Below, in pieces: positions 1 through 12,883 of a stretch of 64,000 nt of DNA. Position 1 is the stretch's first letter, and each line of letters opens with the position of its first letter. Under the pieces are notes generated by a model, which made no database searches, was not told where the DNA came from, and saw nothing but the letters and a program-made list of their open reading frames with translations. The stretch is from Amoeboaphelidium protococcarum. Taxonomy: Eukaryota > Aphelidiomycota > Aphelidea. Location: NCBI GenBank assembly GCA_023515745.1, contig JALECJ010000004.1:496001-560000 (forward strand), written 5' to 3'. The position numbers and the translations under genes were made by a program.

Positions 1-558
1 TTTCGCGGACCTATCACGCTAAATTATAGTGACCTCTCCGGGATCAGGGAGCAGAGAGTGATGCAAATCCGTCATTTTCTAACTATTCCGGCAGATCAGC
101 CTAAGAAATCATGGAAAGACTATCCTGTGGGTACCTTGGTCGCACACTCTGCTAATGGAGAAGCTCGCTTGGATTTCATCTTCTTTGGTGGAACTGATTT
201 TACGCTATTTTTCGAGGTGACAGTTGCTGTTGATGTTTCAAAAGCCAAATATCCCCTGTTAAGTAATTAAGGTAGAGTAGAGTTAATACTGTCTTCAATT
301 GGAAAGTGGATGGGAGGTACTGCTCGAATATCTGATCAGAAACAATTGATTTCCCCTCGTAACTACCCAGGCGTTATTGAGTATATTGTTGTCTCGTCAA
401 GACTCCCCTCTGAAGGCAAGTTGAGTGTTGGGTAAATGAAGAAATACGAATTCTCGTGGCTTAAACTTATGGATAGATAAGATCTTAGAACGTTCTTCCC
501 AGACACTCATATTTAAAAGATTGCCACAACAATGTCGAGATTGTCAACCTAAAGTTGA
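1..558 (+). CDS. Hypothetical protein, 5' end outside window
   Basis: With TGA as the only stop, this frame is open from the first base to TGA at 556-558 (185 codons), so the true start may lie upstream; the first in-window AT-rich candidate is ATG at 61. I do not recognise the family. The middle has a hydrophobic, beta-rich run (residues about 58-75, containing FIFFGG and FFEVTV) and the C-terminal part contains WLKLMDRQDLRTFF. TAA and TAG occur as Gln codons. It converges on the nuclease fusion gene at 766, leaving about 207 bp between the two stops. It could be a remnant of an accessory or mobile-element gene or a chance open frame; real coding is moderately likely. Confidence 0.35.
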
Positions 559-765
559 AATCATGTGAGATGGGATTAATTGATTATTGCAGTGCGGTAT
601 TAGTAATGATAAACAGCAAGTATAACTGCGCGTGCAGCTGTCCATAAAAATGAACTGTAATGTAATACTAATACTAGGAGTCAAATGAAATCATTCAAAA
701 TCCCAAGTAACTTTGGAGCGCGCTTGCCAAGCCGCATAATTTGAAAATCTACCAAGCATTTGAGC

Positions 766-3700
766 TCATTCTGATTCTTGAGATCGACTTTGATTCTTGC
801 TGCACAGATATTTTGGTCGAGGCTCATCGCATATCAGACATATAAGGACCTGTGTAAGATTTTCAGCTGCCATGATATCTCGATGATAAAACTTGTGGCA
901 ATTTCTACAGTACTTGATTCTCATTCCAAAGCTCTCACAAACACAGCCACAACATGGCGCCTTTTAAGAAGTGAGGTACTCATTCAAAAAGACAACAGGA
1001 TAGCCTAGAGACTTCACCTTCTGTACAAAGTGGCGCTAAAATGACAGATGAATAGTCTGCTTACTGTCAAATTGAGCATTTCCAATACCAAACACCACTT
1101 GGCCGTTTGACTTCTAAAATACGCTAGCATCAACCATTTTTAGAATAGCATTGGTAGCTCTATCAAACTCTGCTCTTTATGCCTTTTTAAAGTCCCAATG
1201 TCTCTTTTGCCGTATTTCAGATGAATAATATGACCTTAACTGCTAATAGATATCAATGTACCTTTCCCAATAGCATTCCATTGACTCTTCTTCTCCGCGA
1301 TACATAGACCGTTCTAACTGAGTAATATTAGATGGCCTACCTTGGTGATACTTTCTAAACTTACGTCCAGGCTCATTGACTGCAGAAGATTTCAAAGCTA
1401 ATGCTCTAATTATGCGCGATTCTCCTTGCCCTTTGACAGCTACAATTCCAGCAGTGTATCTTTCGCCAATGTCGAGACAGCAAATCCAGTATTCAGAGAG
1501 TTTATCCGGCTAAACTTTAACAGTGTCAGACACCTGCATTGTAACTTTACTCAGTCTTTTTCTCTAAGCAGCCTCTAGCAAGCCTTCACTTTAACTTCCA
1601 GCAAGACGTCTCACCTACTACTTACGTCTGATATCAATCAAGTGAACTTTTAAAACTTTACCGTTAGTTATGAAAGTGTTAGATAGTATTTTACGCGTAG
1701 TATCACATGCTTCTGGCATATACTGACTGAGCAGTCGCAATCCCTTCTTCAATTTAATACCATAGCATTCTCGTAATGTATGACCTTTCTACTTTACCAA
1801 CCCACCTTCACTATAATAACATTGCAGATCTCGAAGAAGCTCTTGTTTGCGCTCTTACTCCATCTATGGATTATTAATAATTGAACTCTAAAGTAGCATC
1901 ATCATTGAATTTTCGGTAAACGTAACATAACAATCTTGCGGAGATGACAAAGGATACCCATATTGACGTTCCTTGGGAAGCAGGTCGTTCAAAGACTAAA
2001 ACTTTTAAAACACAGAAGGCATCTTGTCAATTTCCTCAATTCTACTGCGTAACTCAGGATCATGCTCCAGTACTTGTGCAGCCAACAGTTCGACTCTGCC
2101 AATTACTTGAGACGCAAACTCAGAATCTAACTAAATAGCAAGCTAGTCCACAATTTACGTAATGTTTAAAGTGCGATCAAATTTTCTCTCCAAACCATTC
2201 ATGATATTCATCTACTATCCAAGCAATTGCCCAAATTTGAGAACAGCGGCACCTTTTTGGCTTGCATTAGATCTGCCATTACGTAAAAATCTAATCACGC
2301 CTTACCAAAACTTCCTACCTCCCTATCCCGGAGTGTCAGAGTAGCAGATATCATCTAATAAGGATATTTCATCAGAATATTACTCCAAAATAATGCCAAT
2401 AAACCATTGCACACCTAATTAAGCCATTCTTTTCAAAAGATTAATGTCTCTCACCACTGTCTGAATTGTAGCGGCCAATTACTTTTACAACTACTACGAC
2501 AAAGACCCCTTGCTAAGGCATTTTCTCAACGATCCAACCTCCAGAGTAGACATAGAATGAGCACTTTTCAGCTTTTTCATTAGCAAGGTCTCTTCAGTAT
2601 TAATTCTCTTCTAACCACTTGAACGCGCATCACATTTATCGCGAGTTACAGAGCTGCTAGCACGATAGTTGCCACGTCTCGCTGTCTGGGAGGACTAAAC
2701 ACGTCTCTTTTTACGCGGAGCTACCTCGATATCGTCAGATTAAGTAGTATCATCACTCTCCTCCTAGCGTTCTTCATGACTTTCAATATCACGGATGAAC
2801 TTTGGTGTCTACTTCTTTGGCTGAGGTATTTCCGATTTAGACTTGCGATTCCATTCAACCTCCTGGAACATATATCGCCCACCGCTTTATACAGACGTAC
2901 CACTTTATCGATCATCAACAAACTCCTTCTTATAAAGAGGCAGAAATCTATTGTAGCCTTTCCACCTTTCTTGAAGAGATAAATAAGACACCTCTTCACG
3001 AGACTTTCCAACTTGACGGCTTTAGATTTTCCACTCTTAGTAAGCATCCAATTTTACAGATTTCAGCTAAAGGACGCTTTCATGCCACTTGGAATAAAGA
3101 TTCAGTAAGGCATAAACTTCGTGATACTGACGATGAGCAGCTGTCAATGAGCTAGCAGATATTTCACGTCGAATCCATTCCAATGTACCCATAGAGACGA
3201 AAACTTCATCCTCCACAGGCTTGAACAGATTATCAAGTGAATTCTTTTTATAGTTCGGATCCCCCTCTAGGGACTGAACAATGAGACTCTCTTGATTAGA
3301 GTCGAACACACGCAAGGCCTGACAGAATATGGGACCAACTTCCATTACACTCTGATACTAACTAACGATACTCTTAACATCTGAATGACCCGCTTCCATC
3401 AGCTTACGAATGATTTTCAAATTGCGCCCAAAACCGAATCCTTTTACATTGTCAGAGTAATCGTTACCTGATACTACTGCGAGCGCAACCCAGGCAGAAT
3501 TTGTCAGATTCAATTTATCGCAGACCACTTTCCTATCCAGTACAAAAAATTTCAATAATCCGCAGTCAAATGTTGGCTTTGCAGCTACCAAGACATTCTT
3601 ATGCATGAACAGATCAGAATCAAAGCTAACTGCGACGACTGGATCTTTACACTTGGCAATGTGAACATCTGCCTCTCCACACGCAACTTCGACATTGTAG

Positions 3701-4212
3701 CCTGCTATTTTCAGCTCCTACTATAAATTTGACGCGTCATCAGCCTTAAAATGCCAAGTAGAGCGCTCAAGCTTTCCAATCATGCACCACTTTGCTTTAC
3801 TCACTTTCTTATCAACCGGCAGATTTTCCAAACAATTACGCAGTTTCAGAATTTGTTTCAGTCTGGCATTGACGCGTTTGAGAGAAGTCTGAGATTTCTC
3901 GCAAGTCTGCTCTCCTTCAAACACCAATGTGACAATGTCTTTTATTGGCCTAGCCTCACCTTAAACCATCACCATTTAATTAAGAGGAAGCGCTGTCTTT
4001 ACGAGATGGATGCCAGCCTCGAGAGGATTCTTGCTGCGATTGTAAATCCTGCGCAGATGGCGATAGAATGTACCATTGAAGTCTACCATAATTTTGAACT
4101 GTGATCCTAAAGCTGAGGTGGCCATTTAACACACTCTTTATATATCAACTGCTCTTTGATTGCTAAAGAGGTTCAGCCTTCTTAATTGACGATGAACTCC
4201 CTTTACACCCAT
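766..4212 (-). CDS. FEN1/XPG nuclease - Fanzor (TnpB-like) RuvC fusion protein
   Basis: One uninterrupted TGA-terminated frame of 1148 residues. The start is ATG at 4212, giving MGVKG, the classical flap-endonuclease N-terminus. The N-terminal half carries the expected metal-binding acidic set: D44 (VDFNG), E99 (VFEGE), E180 and D182 (ACGEAD), D198 and D200 (FDSDLF), and D251 (GNDYSDNVKGFG, the helix-two-turn-helix region). Residues about 470-520 form an acidic linker with a basic APRKKRR stretch. The C-terminal half looks like Fanzor, the eukaryotic TnpB relative: RuvC-I D914 (CLDIGERY), a VVFGIGNAQF strand, E1078 (FLNEYLTSQK), a zinc ribbon (C1087, C1088, C1090, C1092, C1102, C1105) and RuvC-III D1112 (HRDIMAAENL). 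Fanzors are RNA-guided DNA nucleases; flap endonucleases cut branched DNA. Many Gln codons are TAA or TAG, so the gene is adapted to this code. Each domain is fairly certain; function is inferred. Confidence 0.8.
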
Positions 4213-5373
4213 GGTCTTCTTCGAGTTGATTATATCTTACACAGGAGTGAATAGAGGCCTGACTCAATTGAAGAGTGTTGGACGCATCGTATCAACGATG
4301 ATCTGGCCAATAATTTTAAATCATCCGGTTGAAACTGGATCGTCGACGATAATTGCGCAAGAAGGCTCATATTGATATTATGAGTTAAGAAATAAGACTA
4401 CAATAGCGCAACATTGTTTGAAGATAGTTAAAGCATGCTGATGCTGATTGGTTATAGACTTAAAATTAATTGCGTGTTAATTAGTGATAGTGTCAGAGGT
4501 ACAGTAATCAATTCATCCATAGAATCAAAGGAAACCATATTCGTAAGACGTTCATTCGTAAAATCTTTCATCGAATAACAGGTCTTTAACTGTCCCTCCA
4601 ACTTGAGGAAGGTAGTCTGCCTATTTGCTCTTTCTATGCTCCTGGTAGAAGTATTGGAAGAGTTGTGATCAGTTAAGTATGGACGACAATCAATGAAACT
4701 AATTATCATCAATAGTATAGATCGTTCAATTACGTCGCCATATACAATATTATGAGCAATTTACAACCCACAGATCGTGAATGAATATTCACTGGTTCAT
4801 GCTTGAATTTCTTCTTTGCGAATGTTATTGTTCTAAATGTAATTATCAACTTAAAAAGATGCACAGTGATATCAAGGCCGAAAGATTATAAAGACCTTTC
4901 GCCTCTGGTTCATAGACGTCGTGATTAGTTAGAGGATCAGCGTCACTCTTAGGCCAAACTGAGACAACCACTTCAGTGTATGGCTTTTCTATTGCCACAA
5001 TAAGTGATTGACACGTGCTTGGATAGGATACCTTGTACTAAGATTGTTTTTGAGGCTTGGCCCAAGAAACGGTTTGCACACCAATGATCCCGTTAAAGAT
5101 TAACATATTAGATTTGATTAAAATTTCGCTTTAAATTAATTGAGAAGAAGAAAGTAACTCAAGTAAGTGACGCTTTTTTATGGGTGCGTGATAAAGCAAC
5201 AGTATTGGCTAATGCTTCGTTAATCTCATGTGATTGGCCAATTAGCGAAGCAATTAAATCAGTTTCCTTATTTGGCACTTGTTACTATGCCTGCTGATTT
5301 TACCAAGGAAACATTATATTATAGAAAGGATATATTTATTTCGCAATTCAGAATTATTCAAAAGTCACGCTCG
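4213..5373. other. Intergenic region, no recognisable gene
   Basis: About 1.16 kb between the start of the nuclease fusion gene and the stop of the zinc-finger gene, both on the minus strand. It is AT-rich. Short open frames exist (for example minus strand 4452-4712) but none shows a motif or plausible composition. If the fusion gene is carried by a transposon, its left end would have to lie here; I could not identify a terminal inverted repeat by eye. Confidence 0.4.
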
Positions 5374-7845
5374 TCATAGAGATTGAGATGCAGAAGGTGG
5401 AGGAGGGGAGGCTTGAGGGCAAGTTTTAGCAGTGTGCTCAAATGATTTACAGTTGGAACAGCAGTGCAACCTTTTACAGTGCTGTCCGATGAGGATTGTT
5501 GATAATTTCCCATCCGCCTGATGTGGTGATGTTGACTGAGCATCCGACTTACTACTGCTACTGCCATTTCCACTACCAAGCATTGGCAAGGTGCAATTTC
5601 TCTAGTCACATCGCAGATGATTGTGATTGTAACAAATTTCAACTCCGGCATCGACATAGTGCTCAACTGAGGTTGGATCCATACACTTTAATATATTGTG
5701 AGATGGAGACTTGCAAAAGCTGCAAACGTGTACGCGCTTACACTTATTGATGGGTAGAGGGCAGCGATTATTATTCCAATTGAGGCACACTTCATCAGAG
5801 ATTCTATTAACCTTTGAGCCATTATATCTCAACGATGAGCGATTCTAATTAAGATTCTAGTGATTATGCAATTACTCAATACGACTTTCTCCATCGTCGC
5901 TCTTTTAGCTGACACTACTCTGAACCTTTTTCTTAGGACATGTAGAAGAGACGTGATCATCAGCTTTGCAAGCACTGCAGACATGGAGACGATGACACTT
6001 TTTGCCCATTTTACAACGATTATCATTAAAATTAAAGCAAACTTCAGATATTTTACCATTGAATCGGACAGGAGATGATGATTAAATCAATGCCGGTGTG
6101 GTATTATCTGACAACGGTGAGGTATTAACGGCTGCAGCCTGTGGTTCATCAGCATCACCTTGTACGGCATCAAGAGAAGAGGACTAAGCACTGAGATGTA
6201 CTTGTCTGGATTCTGATCTTCCGCCAATATTGCCATTCGCGTCACCACTGACGACAGAAGTGTTACGGGTATCTCCTCTACGCTCGCCATCAGACTAAGA
6301 TGGACACTGCAATAGGCGATGAGATCCACTACATTTGATACAGACATGGTGTCTATGACATCGATCGCCCCATTGACACTCAGCGTAGTTCCACTTAATA
6401 CAAGGCTCATCCTTGACTATAGACTTGGCATTAGAGGATAGTCGATGCTTATTACTGATGCCATGCAACTAGGAAGACTCTTAATCATGAGAGATCTCGA
6501 TACTTTCCGAATTATCTTCTTTAACACTCAACGTCGTCATATGTCTAGACAAATTACCATTTGATGAACTAATCTTCAATCGAGGACACTTGGACTTCAT
6601 GTGTTGCTCGCCACAGCTCAAGCACTGATGCAAGTATGAGCAGTGCGAGCCCTTCATACAAATACCGCGATTCCACTTACGGCAAACATTGTCCTGATTA
6701 TATGAAGCGGCGGAGGAATTCTTGGTTTGTGACATTGACTTTTGAGGAGAGGCACTGACCTTCAAATCATTAACCTTCATTGCATGATTCTAATCCTATG
6801 CAACTGTCGCAGCAGTACCAGATCCAGATTGATTATTAGAAAGAGGGCTGAACACCTAAGCTAAAGCGTCGAATTGACTTATATCATTGCTAGCACTGAC
6901 AGTATCACCACTGCTGGATAAATTCTGCTAGTGCTCTAATAGCACAGGTTATCCCTTCGATTGTGAGAAGGACTCAGGCATTTAAGCAGAAGATATGCCT
7001 CCAAAACCCAAAGACTAAGACTTGAACAACTCAATTCTTCTAGTAATTTCTGCAAGCTCCATTTCGTCACTCCACAGTTCATTCTTCATCTTGTTAATGT
7101 ACTCTTGACGCGACTAGATACGAGCCTTCAGATCAGACTCTTGCTTTCTTAATTTACCAAGTACATCGTTGCTATGCGAATTCTGATGCGACAATACGGT
7201 GCTTTCAAACTAAGACGTTGATTCAGAAAATAATCCCATATTATTACAAACGGGTTAGATATTAGTGTTTGCATTACCATTCATACTGGCGGAATCTCCG
7301 CCTAGAAGCGTGGATGTATTATAATCAATCTTGGAGGGGCCAACAGAATAAGAAGCTTGATCAGAAGGCATACGCGAAGTATTAGTCAGATTGTCATAAT
7401 AATTCATACGGCCGCCACCGTAATTAATACCGGGTTCCAATAATGAGCTCTAATGCTATTAGGGAGTCGGAGCAGAGCTGGTAGGAGAGAACAGCGACAC
7501 GTTTAATGACGGCATAGTGAAGGGTGAATTCCAAATTTTACTCACTCTGGACTTATCTAAAGCATTTGAAGTACCGGATGCGGACGAGTTTGATGAGAAC
7601 GACGACTGATTATGCGAATGATTAGTATTCTGCGAGCCAAATAGAATATTTCCAGCATCGATGCCACCAGAGGCAACTTTTACGGATGGGCCAGTAATAA
7701 AACTATCGGTACCATTCATAGACTATAGATTATTATTGTACGGACTATACTGAGGATGCTAAGAGTAGACACTACTGATGATATTCTTCTAATCAGAATC
7801 AATAGGAGAGAAGTGCTGCTGACGATGATGATATTAAGTATCCAT
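5374..7845 (-). CDS. Protein with five CCCH-plus-CCHC zinc-finger units
   Basis: The frame runs from ATG at 7845 to TGA at 5374-5376, 823 residues. The first 300 residues are Ser/Asn/Gln-rich and disordered, followed by a short coiled coil near residues 225-265. From about residue 380 to the end, five repeats appear. Four follow the pattern C-x-(K/N)-(W/F)-N-x3-C-x4-6-C-x3-H-x-C-x2-C-x4-H-x4-C, as in CRKWNRGICMKGSHCSYLH and CFNFNDNRCKMGKKCHRLH; the fifth (ICYNHNHLRC ... CKRLHCCSNC) is stretched by an insert. Each unit combines a CCCH finger with a retroviral-type knuckle. CCCH and CCHC fingers usually bind RNA, so an RNA-binding role is likely, but I recognise no orthologue. The layout is reminiscent of Gag-type or Cys-rich RNA regulators. 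All codons were checked and there is no internal TGA. Confidence 0.75.
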
Positions 7846-8214
7846 GTTGATATTCAAATGATGTGAAAACAGTAGTCAATCAATCAGTATTTGTATTGTA
7901 AATTTGAGGTACCAGAGCGTGTTGCCAGGGAGCAATTAAAATGTATTCTTCCAACGGTATTATTATGAAAATTGATTAATTTTCGACGATCAACAATAAA
8001 GCAACAACTGAATTAGAAACGGATTCTTCTTCTTTCACACGGCGAAACGGAATAATTTGACGTTTTACGGTGCAGAATGTAAAAAAGTTTACGGGTCGCA
8101 TCGCCGACTAAGGTTACCTCCCCGATGCGATTTCGTGTTTAACAATCACACCACTAGATGCACTGAAAATGACTTAAAATGTTAATAAAATCAAACTATC
8201 AATGATGATAAGGA
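7846..8214. other. Intergenic region
   Basis: AT-rich spacer between the 3' end of the surface-protein gene and the start of the zinc-finger gene, both on the minus strand. It must hold the zinc-finger gene's promoter and the upstream terminator. No RNA gene or repeat was recognised. Confidence 0.4.
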
Positions 8215-8999
8215 TCAAATATTGTTTATTTTGTACACTTTATGAATGTTGCGAATGACGAAAGCTAAACGCATGACAGCAATCAATGACAACATTACAC
8301 CAGTGGCGAAAATTGAGAAGCTCTCCGTGTGACCGACGTACAGCTAACCAGTGAATAGTTTTGCCATTTTACCCAACACGTCATTATTATCGCCAGCGAC
8401 AGGGACAGTCGGTGTTGTTAACAACACTGTCGCTGTGATTGAAGGTGAGTGAGACTAACTAGGCGACGTGTTTGTTCTTGAGCGGGTCAATGCCGACTTG
8501 GTACTGCTGCTTCTACCGTACACGGTGGCTGATGTTCTTTGTGTGGCTGTCTGAAACACGGTAGTCGCAATCTTAGATGAAACTTTCGTGCTAGTGGTCG
8601 ATTGAGATGATAATCTAGAGGTTTAAGTACACAATTGGTTTACCGTGCTGTAACTAGTAATGGTAATAAGTCTCATAGACGTGATAGTATGCGGCGCCAC
8701 TGTTGCTTACGCTGGCTTACACTGTACCAACCCAGTCGTGTTGAAACAATTATAATTATTAGCGCATTTCACACTATACCAGATATCTACACAGAATTTA
8801 AACATGTATTTAGATAAGTAATATGATATAAAGACTTACTATTATCGCAGTAGCCGATATCTTTCTAGCTGATGCACGTGAGACCAGCAGTGAACGCGCT
8901 GTTGATTGCTGTTGCATTGCAAGCTTTGCCAGTTAACTGCGAGTTGGTGGTAGTAACAGCAATTGATATAATTGATATAAGCACGTAAAGATATCTCAT
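8215..8999 (-). CDS. Secreted/membrane protein with CBM19-like chitin-binding domain
   Basis: Two exons: 8840-8999 and 8215-8786, with a 53-nt intron 8787-8839 (GTAAGT...TAG). ATG at 8999 was chosen because it gives a clean signal peptide (MRYLYVLISIISIAV...). After it comes a six-cysteine module of about 50 residues with the order C...C...GYCDN..W...C...C...C, matching the spacing of fungal CBM19 chitin-binding modules. A Ser/Thr-rich stalk (residues about 95-185) follows, then a membrane segment (FSIFATGVMLSLIAVMRLAFVI) and a short basic tail. The splice phase fits exactly and carries the Cys module across the junction. The protein probably sits on the cell surface with the module outside; binding to chitin is inferred from the family. 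The unspliced frame from 9060 is also open but lacks a signal peptide. Confidence 0.65.
8787..8839 (-). other. Short spliceosomal intron in the CBM19-like gene
   Basis: 53 nt, donor GTAAGT, acceptor TGTGTAG. Splicing joins a phase-1 codon and preserves the cysteine pattern of the extracellular module. Its length is typical of the introns seen elsewhere in this window. Confidence 0.65.
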
Positions 9000-10553
<1,554 letters not shown>

Positions 10554-11161
10554 TTTTATGGCTGGCTGATTGAATAAAGTCTCTTTCTATGAATTTTAAG
10601 CAGTCCCTTTGCTTTGTTTTAAAGTAGCGTTCACCATAACTCACTCTCCCAAACTGAGCTTTTCTGTTCTGTTTCAACTTTTGTCGACCATTAATTTTAT
10701 CGCGTCGTCCCGATCAATTCGTGCGTTGCGCGTTGACTGTAAAGTATAAGTGTATAGCCAATGAAAAATTACAACACTTTGATGACGCGAACTCACTTCA
10801 ACAAGTGCTTTTTTATGAAGAAAGAGTACAAGATCTCAATATACATACTTGAGCTTTGAAAGCCCATATTTTGTCAATGTCATGTAATTGCACCACTAAA
10901 AGTACCGAGCGCAAAATTTATGGTTCTAGTTTACCGTAACTCTCAAGTCACTATAGAGATGAAGTGGTGGTATTCAACTCTAAGTACATCATAAGTAAAA
11001 AAAATACCCATTCGAATTTTATTTTATTTCACCAAAATCTCCGTTTCTGTTTCAGATTTCCGTCAGTTGAAATTCTCTAGTTCAAACTCCCCTCTTTCTT
11101 TCTGTTGAATAAGGTACAACGAAAAACTATAATACTTCCAATATTAAGTTCACGTACTATC
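10554..11161. other. Intergenic region with ubiquitin polyadenylation signal
   Basis: An AATAAA sits about 20 bp after the ubiquitin stop and probably serves as its polyadenylation signal. The rest is AT-rich spacer leading to the next plus-strand gene. No gene was recognised. Confidence 0.4.
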
Positions 11162-12743
11162 ATGGATTTGAGTCTAAGTGTTTTGGATGAGCTTGTCTAG
11201 AATCATGTTGGGTAAGAAGCTGTAGTTTTACAGGATGTCAAAGATATTTTTGATTATGTTGACCATGGTCACGTTGAGTATCCTCCATAGACGTTTGTAT
11301 TGATTGAGACTGATGATCTGCTTAGAGCTCATTTCTATTTCCTTGCTGTGTTGGAGTAGTTTTATAACAAATGTTCCGGTGCACTTAACTCTCTTCGGGA
11401 TTTTATTTAAATGTATGAACAGTCCTCTATGCTGTAATGTCGAATATTCTGCGATCGTCTCTAAAAGTGTCTGCTAGTGGTTCCTACTCATGAAGAATTG
11501 ATTACTGAGAGATCTAAACTTAAAATTGAACTACAATTTTGCGCTCGTGTCTAAACAAGAAATTATGATACCTAGCTGGTTCAAATGATGAAGTACATGA
11601 TACTTTTGCATAATCAGTATCACGTTCTGAATGGAATCGTGTCACCAGTTGAAGGCACTATCAGTAATCTTCTACTTCCAGAAAGGGCAGATATTGAGTA
11701 TATATTTTCAGAGTAATAAGCGCAATCTGTGGATTTTAATGATCGTAGAGTTGATTAGTTGTGTCTGATTATGTCCTTGTCACCAACGGAGTCGTTCAAC
11801 TGTCTCTAGATGCATGATGGTGATCTCTTGCGCTCACTTCGCTTCGAACTCTGTCGCCTGTAATGTAATGACGAGTACTTGAATCAGCAATTGATAGAAG
11901 AATACCGATTGATTCGTGGTCTTATTGAAGGTGAAGGTGGCGATGCTCGTTTTAGAGACATTAATGCAATCTGTAGTAGAATCCGTGAAATGAAAGGATC
12001 TGATGACGTTGATGAAGTTGTTAAAATGCTATACAGCGTTGAAAACTTTGATTATATTCTACATGAGGATGAGTAGCTGGCTGTTTCTTTCATAAAAATC
12101 AAAAGATATTAAATGTACCTTTGTAATTAAAAGAACGACTTTGAAGGTAGTGCAGGTATCCTGAAGAATGATCTGTAGTAATTTTAAAACCGTAAATCTG
12201 ACTAGATCTAAGCTTAGATAAGTGCTTGTCTTGGAATGTTGATTGATAATTCTTTTCATGAGGATTTTAAAACTGTGGCTGATTAATTGTGGCTCTGTCT
12301 GGTGAAATGTTTGAAATTAAAAGTCCCGACACTAATTGATCTCCTGCAGTATCTATAACAAGTCAGAAAGCAATGGTTCTTGGAGAGATGCGAGGATGAT
12401 CCATTTGAAAGAGATCTGGGTATCGACTAGTTGTCACAATAAGCCTCGAGCGTCAGTACCAAGGAATTGAAGGATACTGATCACAATGAAAGTGAGTCTC
12501 AATACTTTGATGCCAGCCAGCTGGATGAAGCCTAGAAAATGCAAGAGCAGTTCCATTTATCAGAACAAGATATTGGCGAGATTATGGACATTATTGGGTG
12601 CTCCAGGACGGAAGCTATTATGCTGCTCAGTGCGCATCAAGGCAGTAAAGAGGCTGCGATTTCTAGTTTGTTTGGAATGTAAATATCTAATTTTGACGCT
12701 TTTATACCATCTTGCTTCTTTGTTATTTCACAGTGTTTTATGA
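11162..12743 (+). CDS. Hypothetical protein with C-terminal UBA-like domain
   Basis: Exon 1 is 11162-12678 and exon 2 is 12734-12743, with a 55-nt intron (GTAAAT...CAG). The spliced protein is 508 residues. Most of it is alpha-helical and unrecognised. The last 35 residues (EIMDIIGCSRTEAIMLLSAH...) have the hydrophobic spacing of a UBA or NAC-type UBA domain, which usually binds ubiquitin. Intron retention would leave the frame open through the spacer into squalene synthase (see findings). More than twenty TAA or TAG Gln codons are spread along it. Function is unknown; the reading frame itself is well supported. Confidence 0.6.
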
Positions 12744-12883
12744 ATTACAAGTTCTTGACTGTGCCACAGAGACTTTCTCAACGCCTCAGTGAAGTCGCAT
12801 TTAACGCGTCGTTGATCTCTCTCTCCGATCAACTGTTATCTCTCCCCAGCGCGGTATAGCAATTTGTATTATTGTCAGAAAGT

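Noticed and set aside
766-2800. Bacterial IS605/IS607 TnpB insertion
   Set aside because: The domain carries the Fanzor-type shifted Glu, uses host Gln codons TAA/TAG and is fused to a eukaryotic-type flap nuclease; no bacterial transposase or end structures are seen.
4452-4712. Minus-strand open frame of 86 codons upstream of the nuclease fusion
   Set aside because: No motif, no good start context, and it runs into the next gene's 5' region; it looks like a chance frame.
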